From: Bacteroidales bacterium
GTDB taxonomy: Bacteria > Bacteroidota > Bacteroidia > Bacteroidales > FEN-979
Length of the DNA: 64,000 nt
Direction of reading: 5' to 3'
Assembly: GCA_025355465.1 (NCBI GenBank)
Contig: JANXZO010000046.1
Location: 1-64,000, forward strand
The notes beneath the pieces are model-generated. The model worked only from the letters and a program-made list of their open reading frames with translations. It did no database searches and was not told where the DNA came from. Each line of letters opens with the position of its first letter. Position 1 is the first letter of the stretch. A program made the position numbers and the translations under genes. Shown here piece by piece: positions 33,764 through 42,069 of this stretch.

Positions 33764-34777
33764 ATGAAGAAAATACTTGGAATGGGCAATGCCCTTGTTG
33801 ACATCATGATTCCGCTGGAAAGCGACACCATACTTCAAATGCTGGACCTCCCGAAAGGGAGTATGCAGTTGGTTGACAAGGATCGCAGCAACGCAGTACT
33901 TACCGCTTTGAGAGGGTATGAAAAGAGCCAGTCGGCCGGGGGGTCGGCGGCCAACACCATTCACGGACTTGCCATGTTGGGTGCCGGTACCGGTTATATC
34001 GGAGTGGTAGGCGAAGACGAATTGGGCGGGTTCTTTGTCCGCGACCTCATCCAGGCCGGAGTTGATCCGCATCTGATCCACAGTCAGGGTGAAACCGGTC
34101 GTGCCGTGGCCCTCGTGACCCCCGACTCGGAAAGAACTTTTGCAACCTTCCTCGGTGCAGCCATCGAACTGACAGCAGAGCACCTCGGAGTTGAGAATGG
34201 TCACACCGGAATGCCCTCTGCAGGAGGCGACATTTTCAAAGGCTACTCCTACTTCCATATCGAAGGGTACCTTGTGCAGAACCATGACCTGATCCGCAGG
34301 GCGGTTGAACTTGCCAGGTCCAATGGATTACTGGTGTCGCTCGACATGGCCAGTTACAATGTGGTAGAAGCCAACCGTGACTTCCTGTTGTCCATCATCA
34401 CCGACTATGTGGACATTGTCTTTGCCAATGAAGACGAAGCCAGGGCGCTCACCGGCCTGGAACCCGAAAAGGCGTTGGAGGAGATCGCCGCTATCTGTAA
34501 AATCGCCATCGTTAAAACCGGCAGCAGCGGTTCGCTGGTAAAATCAGGTTCCGACGTGCATACCATCGGAATCATCGAGGTGACTCCCATCGATACCACC
34601 GGCGCCGGCGACCTCTATGCAGCCGGATTCCTTTACGGACATTCCAACGGATTTTCTTTACAGCGCTGCGGCGAACTGGGAGCCCTGCTGGCAGGCAACG
34701 TAATCGAATTCATGGGATCAAAGATGCCCTCCGATCGCTGGACCCGGATCCGGGAACAGGTCTCCCCAACCCCTTAA
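33764..34777 (+). CDS. PfkB-family carbohydrate/nucleoside kinase (adenosine-kinase-like)
   Basis: A 337-residue cytoplasmic kinase from the ATG at 33764; the track start at 33689 adds 25 non-conserved residues. Motifs: GNALVDIMIPL at the start, SAGGSAANTIHGLAMLG (first PfkB signature), VFANEDEARALTG, IVKTGSSGSLV and the second signature DTTGAGDLYAAGFLYG with the catalytic Asp. Bacteroidota members are usually labelled adenosine kinase or sugar kinase; the substrate cannot be fixed from sequence. Confidence 0.85.
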   Translation: MKKILGMGNALVDIMIPLESDTILQMLDLPKGSMQLVDKDRSNAVLTALRGYEKSQSAGGSAANTIHGLAMLGAGTGYIGVVGEDELGGFFVRDLIQAGVDPHLIHSQGETGRAVALVTPDSERTFATFLGAAIELTAEHLGVENGHTGMPSAGGDIFKGYSYFHIEGYLVQNHDLIRRAVELARSNGLLVSLDMASYNVVEANRDFLLSIITDYVDIVFANEDEARALTGLEPEKALEEIAAICKIAIVKTGSSGSLVKSGSDVHTIGIIEVTPIDTTGAGDLYAAGFLYGHSNGFSLQRCGELGALLAGNVIEFMGSKMPSDRWTRIREQVSPTP

Positions 34778-34859
34778 GCATCTCCATCCGGCCGACGCAA
34801 CACGCTTTAATAGATTGATTCTTAATTCCTAATTCCGCTTTCTTAATTGGGTCAGGGGC

Positions 34860-34890
34860 TTGGTTAATTCCGTAAAAATTTCTATTTTTG
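34860..34890 (+). promoter_or_regulatory. Bacteroidota-type promoter of the second EF-G gene
   Basis: TTG (34860-34862), 20 nt, TATTTTTG (34883-34890), then a leader of about 50 bases to the ATG at 34946. Both boxes and the spacing fit the consensus. Confidence 0.65.
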
Positions 34891-34945
34891 TGGCCCTTTC
34901 ACGAAAATTTTAATTCTCAATCACTTATATAATTATTCAGCTGCC

Positions 34946-37081
34946 ATGAAGGTATATCAAACCAACGAAATCCGCAACATCGCCCTCATCGGGGGAGCCA
35001 AATCAGGAAAAACAACACTTGCTGAAGCCATGCTGTTCGAAGGTGGTGTAATCAGCCGCCGGGGAACAGTAGAAGACAAGAATACCGTTTCCGACTATCG
35101 TCCGATTGAACTTGAACGTCAGAACTCGGTTTCAGCTTCGATCCTCTATACCCTGGCCGACAACAAGAAGATCAACATGCTCGATACCCCGGGATTTGAT
35201 GACTTCTGCGGCGAAGTTATTTCAGCCCTTCGGGTAGCCGATACAGCTTTTATGGTAGTAAACGGACAGAATGGTGTGGAAGTTGGCACGGAGATTACCT
35301 GGCGGTATTCAAACAGGGCCAACACGCCGGTGGTATTTGTCATTAATCATCTGGATCAGGAAAATGCCAATTTCGACGAAACCATTCGTCAGTTGAAGGC
35401 TCAGTTCGGAAAGAATATCACCCTCATGCAGTATCCGGTCAATGCCGGAACCGGTTTTAACAGCATCATCGACCTGTTGAAGATGAAGATGTTTGTTTAT
35501 CCTAAAGGGGGCGGAAAACCCGAGATTAAAGACATCCCTGATGGCGAAAAGGGAAAAGCCGAAGAGATGTATGCCGCCCTCATGGAGGAGCTGGCTTCCA
35601 AAGATGAATCGCTGATGGAGGTCTTTTTCGATAAAGGTGTACTTACCGAGGAGGAGATGCTGAAAGCGCTGAAGACCGGCCTGATCAGCCGTACCATTTT
35701 CCCGGTGATGTGCGTGTGTGCAAAACAGAATATGGGTGTTGGCCGTCTGCTCGATTTTATTGCCGGGAGCGTTCCTGCACCAAACGAGATGCCCGGAACC
35801 AAAACCAAAGACGGAAAAGTGCTGAAATGCAACTCTTCCGACCCCACTTCGGCCTTCATCTTCAAAACTTCCATCGAGCAGCATCTGGGAGAGATCTCCT
35901 ATTTTAAAGTCTATTCCGGTGAGATCACCGAAGCCATGGATATGATCAACCCGGCCCGGCAGTCGAAAGAACGCCTGTCACAGCTCTTTGTCGTAAACGG
36001 CAAGAATCGCGAAAAGGTTGACAAAATGGTTGCCGGCGACATCGGTGCCACCATCAAACTGAAAAACACCTATACCGGAAACACCCTGAATTCTCAGAAG
36101 AATGCAGATGACGTAATTGAGAAGACAGTTTATCCTGAGCCCAAATTCAGGACAGCAGTGAAGGCGAAAAACACTGCCGATGATGAAAAGATCAGTACCA
36201 TCCTCCACGAACTTGCCAAGATGGATCCCACCCTCATCATGGGATATTCCCGCGAACTGAAGCAGATGATCCTCCAGGGGCAGGGTGAACTTCATCTTAA
36301 CCTGGCCAAATGGCATGTAGAGACACTGGAGAAAATTCCGGTCGAATATTACGCACCGCGCATTCCTTACCGCGAAACCATTACCAAACCCGCCAAAGCA
36401 ATGTACCGCCACAAGAAACAATCGGGCGGTTCGGGCCAGTTCGGAGAGGTGCATATGCTTATTCAGCCTTTCCGTGAAGGAATGACCGAACAAACTGAAT
36501 TTCCCATCCGCGGCCGCGATGTGACAGAACTCGAATGGGGCGGAAAACTCCAGATGAATAACTGTATTGTCGGTGGTTCCATTGATGCACGCTTTATGCC
36601 GGCAATCCTCAAGGGAGTTATGGAAAAGATGGAAGAGGGTCCCCTCACCGGTTCCTATGCCCGTGACATTGTTTTCAACGTTTACGACGGTAAGATGCAC
36701 CCGGTCGACTCCAACGAAATCTCCTTCAAACTCGCCGGCCGCCAGGCTTTTAAAGAGGCCTTCAAAAATGCAGGTCCCAAAATTCTGGAGCCGATCTACG
36801 ATATTGAGGTGATCGTTCCGGAAGACAAAATGGGGGAAGTTATGACCGACCTCCAGGGCCGCCGTGCCGTGATCATGGGAATGGACAGCGAAGGCAACTA
36901 CCAGAAGATCCTTGCCAAAGTGCCGCTGGCCGAGCTAAACCGATACTCTACAGCCCTGAGTTCCATTACCAGTGGCCGTGCCACCTACGGAATGAAGTTT
37001 GCCGAATACGCACAGGTACCGGGCGACATTCAGGACAAATTGCTGAAAGCCTACGAAGAACAGGAGAACGAAGAGGAATAG
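34946..37081 (+). CDS. Divergent elongation factor G paralogue (EF-G2 type) with altered GTPase motifs
   Basis: A 711-residue paralogue of EF-G with all domains present (IPYRETITKPAKAMYRHKKQSGGSGQFGEV; GRRAVIMGMDSEGNYQ; SGRATYGMKFAEYAQVP). The G domain is changed: P-loop GGAKSGKTT is intact, switch I lacks the RGITI Thr (reads ERQNSVSAS), the catalytic DTPGH is DTPGF (Phe 84), and NKxD is NHLD (134-137). Loss of the His predicts poor GTP hydrolysis. The EF-G2 of Bacteroides thetaiotaomicron has been described as a translocase working without GTP hydrolysis, and this gene looks like its counterpart. It has its own promoter and terminator. Confidence 0.85.
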   Translation: MKVYQTNEIRNIALIGGAKSGKTTLAEAMLFEGGVISRRGTVEDKNTVSDYRPIELERQNSVSASILYTLADNKKINMLDTPGFDDFCGEVISALRVADTAFMVVNGQNGVEVGTEITWRYSNRANTPVVFVINHLDQENANFDETIRQLKAQFGKNITLMQYPVNAGTGFNSIIDLLKMKMFVYPKGGGKPEIKDIPDGEKGKAEEMYAALMEELASKDESLMEVFFDKGVLTEEEMLKALKTGLISRTIFPVMCVCAKQNMGVGRLLDFIAGSVPAPNEMPGTKTKDGKVLKCNSSDPTSAFIFKTSIEQHLGEISYFKVYSGEITEAMDMINPARQSKERLSQLFVVNGKNREKVDKMVAGDIGATIKLKNTYTGNTLNSQKNADDVIEKTVYPEPKFRTAVKAKNTADDEKISTILHELAKMDPTLIMGYSRELKQMILQGQGELHLNLAKWHVETLEKIPVEYYAPRIPYRETITKPAKAMYRHKKQSGGSGQFGEVHMLIQPFREGMTEQTEFPIRGRDVTELEWGGKLQMNNCIVGGSIDARFMPAILKGVMEKMEEGPLTGSYARDIVFNVYDGKMHPVDSNEISFKLAGRQAFKEAFKNAGPKILEPIYDIEVIVPEDKMGEVMTDLQGRRAVIMGMDSEGNYQKILAKVPLAELNRYSTALSSITSGRATYGMKFAEYAQVPGDIQDKLLKAYEEQENEEE

Positions 37082-37101
37082 AAACCCTGCTTTAGTTATT
37101 G

Positions 37102-37130
37102 AAAACCCGGTCGTTTGGCCGGGTTTTTTT
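37102..37130 (+). terminator. Rho-independent terminator after the EF-G2 gene
   Basis: AAAACCCGG, a loop of eight bases, then CCGGGTTTTTTT: a stem with a T run, 20 bases after the stop codon. Confidence 0.88.
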
Positions 37131-37147
37131 GAATCCATCAAGCTGAA

Positions 37148-38410
37148 ATGAATCCAGACGATATATCTCCGGTAAAACATGATGCCTATGCTGTTCTGAA
37201 AGTCAGGGATTTCAGACTGTTTATGACGTTCAGGTTTTTTACAACCATCGCATTCCAGATGCAGGGTCTCATCGTTGGCTGGCAGATGTATGAGTTTACC
37301 CGGGATCCGCTTGCCCTGGGCCTTATCGGGCTGGCCGAAGCCCTGCCCAATATTGCCACCGCGCTCTATGCCGGTCATGCAGCCGATCGTTATAACCGTA
37401 AACGGATCATCGTATGGTTTACCCTCCTTTTCCTCGTCGGAACCACGCTGTTGTTTCTGTTTTCGATTAAAAAACTCGGCCTTGTTGCCGCCTTCGGCGT
37501 ATTTCCAATTTACCTGGTCGTCATGATCTCCGGAATTTCCCGGTCGTTTCTCTATCCCTCCATTGTTGCCCTTATGTCGCAGCTTATCCCAAGGCACCTT
37601 TACACCAACGCCTCCACGTGGAACAGCACCATGTGGCATGTGGCTGCCATCACAGGTCCTGCCCTCGGCGGAATGATTTATGGGTTTTTCGGAGTACGGG
37701 TTGCTTACCTTACGGTACTGTTTTTCCTGATGCTCGCATTGTCACTCCTTTTCTTCGTCAAAAATCGTCCGCTCCCACAGTTTGTGGAAGGTGAAAAACT
37801 CGTTCAACGCTTGTCTTCGGGATTAAGGTTTGTCTTTAAAAACCAGATTTTACTCGGGACCATGTCCCTCGACATGTTCGCCGTACTGTTTGGAGGTGCC
37901 GTAGCCATGCTTCCCGTTTTTACCGCAGAGGTCCTGATGGTGGGTCCGCAGGGGCTGGGATTCCTTCGGGCAGCGCCCATGCTGGGAGCGGTGATGATGT
38001 CGCTGGTGATGGCTCACCGGCCTCCGATGGTGCATGCCGGTCGCTTCCTGATGATCGGCGTGGCAGGTTTCGGGCTGAGCATCATCTGCTTTGCCCTGTC
38101 CAGAAACTTCTATCTCTCCCTTTTCCTGCTCATTTTGAGCGGCATGTTCGACAATATCAGTGTGATCATCCGCTCCACGGCCATGCAACTGCTTACCCCC
38201 GACGAGATGCGCGGCCGTGTCGCCTCCGTCAACGCCATCTTCATCGGATCCTCCAACGAGATCGGCTCCTTCGAGTCAGGTGTCGCCGCCAAAATCATGG
38301 GACTCATCCCCTCCGTCATTTTCGGCGGCATGATGACCCTGGGGATCGTCGGTTTCACGGCTAAGTTCGCACCCAGGCTGAGGAGGTTGAATCTGAGAGA
38401 GATCGATTAA
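37148..38410 (+). CDS. MFS transporter (EntS/MFS_3-like exporter)
   Basis: A 420-residue membrane transporter with about twelve spans. It begins with a short cytoplasmic tail and FRLFMTFRFFTTIAFQMQGLIVGWQMYE. The A-loop-type motif is GHAADRYNRKRIIVWF, and a second half-motif is DEMRGRVASVNAIFIGSSNEIG, characteristic of the MFS_3/EntS group that exports siderophores or drugs. No substrate can be named. It stands alone between the EF-G2 terminator and a convergent alcohol dehydrogenase. Confidence 0.85.
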   Translation: MNPDDISPVKHDAYAVLKVRDFRLFMTFRFFTTIAFQMQGLIVGWQMYEFTRDPLALGLIGLAEALPNIATALYAGHAADRYNRKRIIVWFTLLFLVGTTLLFLFSIKKLGLVAAFGVFPIYLVVMISGISRSFLYPSIVALMSQLIPRHLYTNASTWNSTMWHVAAITGPALGGMIYGFFGVRVAYLTVLFFLMLALSLLFFVKNRPLPQFVEGEKLVQRLSSGLRFVFKNQILLGTMSLDMFAVLFGGAVAMLPVFTAEVLMVGPQGLGFLRAAPMLGAVMMSLVMAHRPPMVHAGRFLMIGVAGFGLSIICFALSRNFYLSLFLLILSGMFDNISVIIRSTAMQLLTPDEMRGRVASVNAIFIGSSNEIGSFESGVAAKIMGLIPSVIFGGMMTLGIVGFTAKFAPRLRRLNLREID

Positions 38411-38438
38411 ATGATGAACAGGAAGGAGTGTGACGGGG

Positions 38439-39584
38439 TTACTGATAAAAACGCCCCACCAACGCTTCATATTCCCCCTCGCCGAATTTCAGGGCAGCGC
38501 CGTTCACCTTATTAGAAACCATTCCATCGATGATTGCCTGCGGGCTGGTGGCGGATATGTTCATTCCGGAAAGGCGGACAGGACAGCCGATTGAAAGGAA
38601 GAAATTTTCGATCCGGTCGATCGACTGGTCTGCAGTGAGCGGGGTGTCGAAGAGACGTGTCCCCAGTTCGGCAATACGCCCCGGTATTTGCGCTTTGAAG
38701 TGGCGCATCCACGCAGGGTAGACAATGGTAAGCGAAGCGCCGTGCGGAACATCGTAAAGCAGCGAAAGGATATGGCCGGCACTGTGAACGCCCCAGTCGC
38801 CGGAACTTCTGCCGTACATGGTGGTGCCGTTGAGCGCCATGGTGGCGGCAAACATGATCCTGGCACGGAGATCGTAATTGGTGAGGTCGTTGAGCAGGAG
38901 GGGCCCGAACTCCATGGCCTCCTTTACGATGGAGATCACAAACCGGTCGCTCAGCGAGGCTTCGCCGTTGCCGAACCAGGCTTCGAAACAGTGCGCGATC
39001 AGGTCGGCAATTCCGTATGCGGTGTAATCACGGGGCACAGAAATGGTAAGCCGGGGATCGAGGAAGGAGTGCTTCGGAAAAGTGAGGGGCGAACCAAAGG
39101 CCGCTTTTTGTCCCAGGGCATGGTTTGAAACGACTGCAAACGGGTTCATCTCCGATCCGGTGGCAGCCAGCGTAAGCACCGCCACCAGCGGAACAGCTTT
39201 CACCGCCCTGGCCTTGCCGGAGAAGAAATCCCAACCGGTGTGGGTCACGGGTATGGTAACCGAGATGATCTTGGCGGAATCGATAACGCTTCCTCCCCCA
39301 ACGGCAAGGATCATATCGACCTGGTTTTTCCGGCCAACCTCCGCAGCCCCGTCAACATCTTCGATAACGGGGTTGGATTTGATACCGCCATACTCGAATA
39401 CTTCCAATCCGTCTTGCTCAAGATATCCCTTCACCTGGTCGTAAAGCCCGCTGCTTTTAACAGAACCTTTGCCGTAAACCAACAGAACTTTGCTGCCGTA
39501 CTCTTTCAAAATCAGGCCAAGGTTGGCCAGAACATCTTTCCCGAAATGTAGGGTTGTCGGGTTATATATTGTGAAATTTTCCAT
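38439..39584 (-). CDS. Iron-containing alcohol dehydrogenase (butanol-dehydrogenase-like)
   Basis: A 381-residue cytoplasmic enzyme of the group III alcohol dehydrogenases, with the N-terminal YNPTTLHFGKDVLANLG, the NAD(P)-binding VGGGSVIDSAK, and metal ligands in the segments IADLIAHCFEAWF and GVHSAGHILSLLYDVPHGASL. The pattern resembles BdhA/YqhD enzymes that reduce butyraldehyde and other aldehydes with NAD(P)H. This fits the short-chain acyl metabolism seen elsewhere in the window. It is monocistronic. Confidence 0.88.
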   Translation of the reverse strand: MENFTIYNPTTLHFGKDVLANLGLILKEYGSKVLLVYGKGSVKSSGLYDQVKGYLEQDGLEVFEYGGIKSNPVIEDVDGAAEVGRKNQVDMILAVGGGSVIDSAKIISVTIPVTHTGWDFFSGKARAVKAVPLVAVLTLAATGSEMNPFAVVSNHALGQKAAFGSPLTFPKHSFLDPRLTISVPRDYTAYGIADLIAHCFEAWFGNGEASLSDRFVISIVKEAMEFGPLLLNDLTNYDLRARIMFAATMALNGTTMYGRSSGDWGVHSAGHILSLLYDVPHGASLTIVYPAWMRHFKAQIPGRIAELGTRLFDTPLTADQSIDRIENFFLSIGCPVRLSGMNISATSPQAIIDGMVSNKVNGAALKFGEGEYEALVGRFYQ

Positions 39585-39646
39585 GATTGATGGTTATAAT
39601 TCGTCCCAATTTCCGCATTCAGAAGTGTGTGGGAGCAGATAGAAAC

Positions 39647-40084
39647 TTATTTTGCTTTTGAACAGTAGTAGGTTCCCGAAGTATAGTCACTCGGGTTGGT
39701 CGGACTGTAGGATTTAAACGTTCCGGTGAGCGTCATATTGCCTGTGTTAAAAGTTCCCTCGATGAAGGATTGACCGTAAATACCCGTTCCCAGTATATAT
39801 TTGAAATAGCGGTTGCTCACAGGGGTGATTCCGGAAGTGCTATAGGCCTGGATCGTTTGCTGACCACCCGTATCAAACAGGATGATGAACTTGAGGCTCG
39901 TCAGGTAAAGGGTTCCTCCGATGTTATCGACATAAAAGTTGATCACCTGCGACTGGGAAGTTGATCCGGGCCAGGAACCGATGAGCTCCGGATTATCGGG
40001 TTGGGGAGTGGATTTTTTGCAGGCCGGGGATGCCATGAGCAGGAAAATAAAAAGCAGGAAAACGGATTTCGTAACGTATTTCAT
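39647..40084 (-). CDS. Small lipoprotein, function unknown
   Basis: A 145-residue protein with a lipoprotein signal (SVFLLFIFLLMASPACKK, lipobox around SPAC) and a beta-rich domain (ELIGSWPGSTSQ, then NMTLTGTFKSYSP). The layout recalls Bacteroidota lipocalin-like lipoproteins, though I cannot place the family. It is divergent from the kbl gene, with its own TATCTTTG promoter box. Confidence 0.7.
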   Translation of the reverse strand: MKYVTKSVFLLFIFLLMASPACKKSTPQPDNPELIGSWPGSTSQSQVINFYVDNIGGTLYLTSLKFIILFDTGGQQTIQAYSTSGITPVSNRYFKYILGTGIYGQSFIEGTFNTGNMTLTGTFKSYSPTNPSDYTSGTYYCSKAK

Positions 40085-40104
40085 AACTGTGGTTTGAAGT
40101 TGAT

Positions 40105-40112
40105 CAAAGATA
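40105..40112 (-). promoter_or_regulatory. -7 box (TATCTTTG) of the lipoprotein gene
   Basis: On the minus strand TATCTTTG matches TAnnTTTG, 20 bases before the start codon at 40084. Confidence 0.45.
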
Positions 40113-40155
40113 GGGATTATACCCTTTCCGGCTACGGTCGCCTCATTTTTTTTCT

Positions 40156-40163
40156 TAATTTTG
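40156..40163 (+). promoter_or_regulatory. -7 box (TAATTTTG) of the first kbl-like gene
   Basis: TAATTTTGC matches the -7 consensus, 33 bases before the ATG at 40197. Confidence 0.45.
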
Positions 40164-40196
40164 CCGGCTGTTTGATTTCAAAAGAAAGAACCTCCC

Positions 40197-41393
40197 ATGT
40201 ACGGAAAATTTCAGCAATATCTGCAGAAGCAGATAGAAGGCATTCATAACGACGGATTGTATAAAACGGAACGCGTCATCACCACTCCCCAGGGGGTTGA
40301 AATACAGACCAACGGCCGGAAAGTACTTAATATGTGTGCCAACAACTACCTCGGACTCTCGAACGACCCAAGGACGATGGCCGGAGCCAATATGACTTTT
40401 TTCAGGTATGGTTACGGGATGTCGTCGGTGAGGTTTATCTGCGGAACCCAGAAGATCCATAAAGATCTCGAAGCCAAGCTCAGCGAATTTTTGGGGATGG
40501 AAGATACCATTTTGTACTCCTCGGCTTTCGACGCCAACGGAGGAGTGTTCGAACCGCTGCTGGGAGAGCAGGACGCGGTCATCAGCGACGAGCTGAACCA
40601 TGCTTCCATCATCGACGGTGTAAGGCTTTGCAAAGCCCAGCGGTTCAAATACAAGAACAACGACATGGACGACCTGGAGGAGGTGTTGCAGGATGCTGGT
40701 GAAGCCCGCTTCAAGCTCATCGTCACCGATGGAGTTTTCTCCATGGACGGTATTATTGCCCAGGTCGACAAGATCTGTGATCTGGCCGAAAAGTACAATG
40801 CACTGGTAATGGTCGATGATTCGCATGCCACAGGATTTGTTGGAAAGACAGGCCGCGGAACGGTTGAACACTGCAATGCTCAAGGCCGGGTGGATATCAT
40901 CTCCACAACCTTCGGTAAAGCGCTTGGTGGCGCTTCCGGTGGGTCTGTTTCAGCCAAAAAAGAGATTGTAGAGATCCTTCGTCAGCGCTCAAGGCCCTAT
41001 CTTTTTTCAAATACTCTTGCTCCGGCCATTGCAGGCGCCACCCTGGAAGTGCTGAAGATGCTGAGCGAAACCACTTCGCTGCGTGACAAACTGTTCGAGA
41101 ATACCCAACTGTTTCGCAAAGGCATGCAGGATGCGGGATTCAGGATCGTTGACGGGATACATCCCATTGTCCCTGTCCTGTTCGGGCATCTTCCCAATGA
41201 TGCGAAACTTTCCCAGGAATTTGCCAATGCACTTCTTGAGGAAGGAGTGTATGTCATTGGATTTTATTACCCCGTCGTGCCCAAAGGCAAATCCAGGATC
41301 AGGGTTCAGATCAGTGCGGCCCATTCCCTGGAACAGATCGGTTTTGCGCTCGACAAGTTCAGGAAAGTAGGCAAGATGGTTAGGGCGATATAA
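40197..41393 (+). CDS. kbl: Glycine C-acetyltransferase (2-amino-3-ketobutyrate CoA ligase)
   Basis: A 398-residue PLP enzyme of the alpha-oxoamine synthase family, very close in motifs to E. coli Kbl: [55 protein letters not shown], and the PLP-lysine segment [13 protein letters not shown]. It joins glycine and acetyl-CoA to 2-amino-3-ketobutyrate or the reverse, in threonine breakdown. No threonine dehydrogenase gene is in the window. A second Kbl-like gene lies four genes downstream, after AcpS, an acyl-CoA synthetase and an ACP. Confidence 0.88.
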   Translation: MYGKFQQYLQKQIEGIHNDGLYKTERVITTPQGVEIQTNGRKVLNMCANNYLGLSNDPRTMAGANMTFFRYGYGMSSVRFICGTQKIHKDLEAKLSEFLGMEDTILYSSAFDANGGVFEPLLGEQDAVISDELNHASIIDGVRLCKAQRFKYKNNDMDDLEEVLQDAGEARFKLIVTDGVFSMDGIIAQVDKICDLAEKYNALVMVDDSHATGFVGKTGRGTVEHCNAQGRVDIISTTFGKALGGASGGSVSAKKEIVEILRQRSRPYLFSNTLAPAIAGATLEVLKMLSETTSLRDKLFENTQLFRKGMQDAGFRIVDGIHPIVPVLFGHLPNDAKLSQEFANALLEEGVYVIGFYYPVVPKGKSRIRVQISAAHSLEQIGFALDKFRKVGKMVRAI

Positions 41394-41660
41394 GTATCGA
41401 TCTCCTTTTACTCATATACGATGCCAACAACGGTAGTATTTACTTCTCCGGTTTTAAATAAAACACCTTTTTCATCGTAGATATTAACGCAATGGCCAGG
41501 AGGCCGTACCCGGAAAGTTTTCTTATGCTTTTTGTGGGGATGACAATCACAAAGGAACGTTATCAGACAAAGTTAATTTGAAAATTTGTTATTCGCTATT
41601 TTACCGAAATAATAATTTTGTACGCCAAAATAAGTTCATGGGATTACAGAAGAAATAATT
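41394..41660. other. Intergenic region with a stop-free minus-strand stretch
   Basis: This 267-base gap has no annotated gene. On the minus strand, bases near 41573 down to 41405 read without a stop for about 55 codons (ending CVNIYDEKGVLFKTGEVNTTVVGIVYE), but there is no ATG and an in-frame TAA precedes it. It may be a gene remnant or chance. The right end carries a TAATTTTG promoter box for acpS. Confidence 0.3.
41613..41620 (+). promoter_or_regulatory. -7 box (TAATTTTG) of the acpS-acs-acp-kbl operon
   Basis: TAATTTTG lies 41 bases before the acpS start and matches TAnnTTTG. The nearest upstream TTG is about 24 bases away, slightly long. Confidence 0.45.
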
Positions 41661-42041
41661 ATGATCTACGGAACCGGAGTTGATATCATCGAATGTGCCC
41701 GCATTCAGAAAGTGATGGAACGGGACCTTGGGTTTAAGGACAAGATATTTACACCCGGGGAGATAGAATACTGCGAATCGAAAAATCGCAATAAATACCA
41801 GCATTATGCGGCAAGGTTTTCGGCCAAAGAAGCTTTTATGAAGGCCATCGGTACCGGATGGAGATTCGGGATCCGGTTTGGCGATATCGAGGTTATCCAT
41901 GATGACCTCGGAAAGCCCCATATTCGCCTTCACGGAAAAGCAAAAGAATTGGCAGAAAACGAGGGGTTCTGGAAAATTCATGTATCTTTATCGCATGTTA
42001 AAGAATTAACAACTGCGATCGTGATTATAGAGCGTGAATAA
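41661..42041 (+). CDS. acpS: Holo-ACP synthase (4'-phosphopantetheinyl transferase)
   Basis: A 126-residue AcpS-type enzyme with the Mg-binding GTGVDIIE at the N-terminus and ARFSAKEAFMKAIGTG (residues about 51-66) carrying the second acidic ligand. It moves phosphopantetheine from CoA to the serine of an acyl carrier protein. Placed 28 bases before an acyl-CoA synthetase and two genes before an ACP, it may serve that ACP specifically, although it could equally be the general AcpS of the cell. Confidence 0.92.
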   Translation: MIYGTGVDIIECARIQKVMERDLGFKDKIFTPGEIEYCESKNRNKYQHYAARFSAKEAFMKAIGTGWRFGIRFGDIEVIHDDLGKPHIRLHGKAKELAENEGFWKIHVSLSHVKELTTAIVIIERE

Positions 42042-42069
42042 CGTATAACCTAAAAACCCCTTAAAACTC

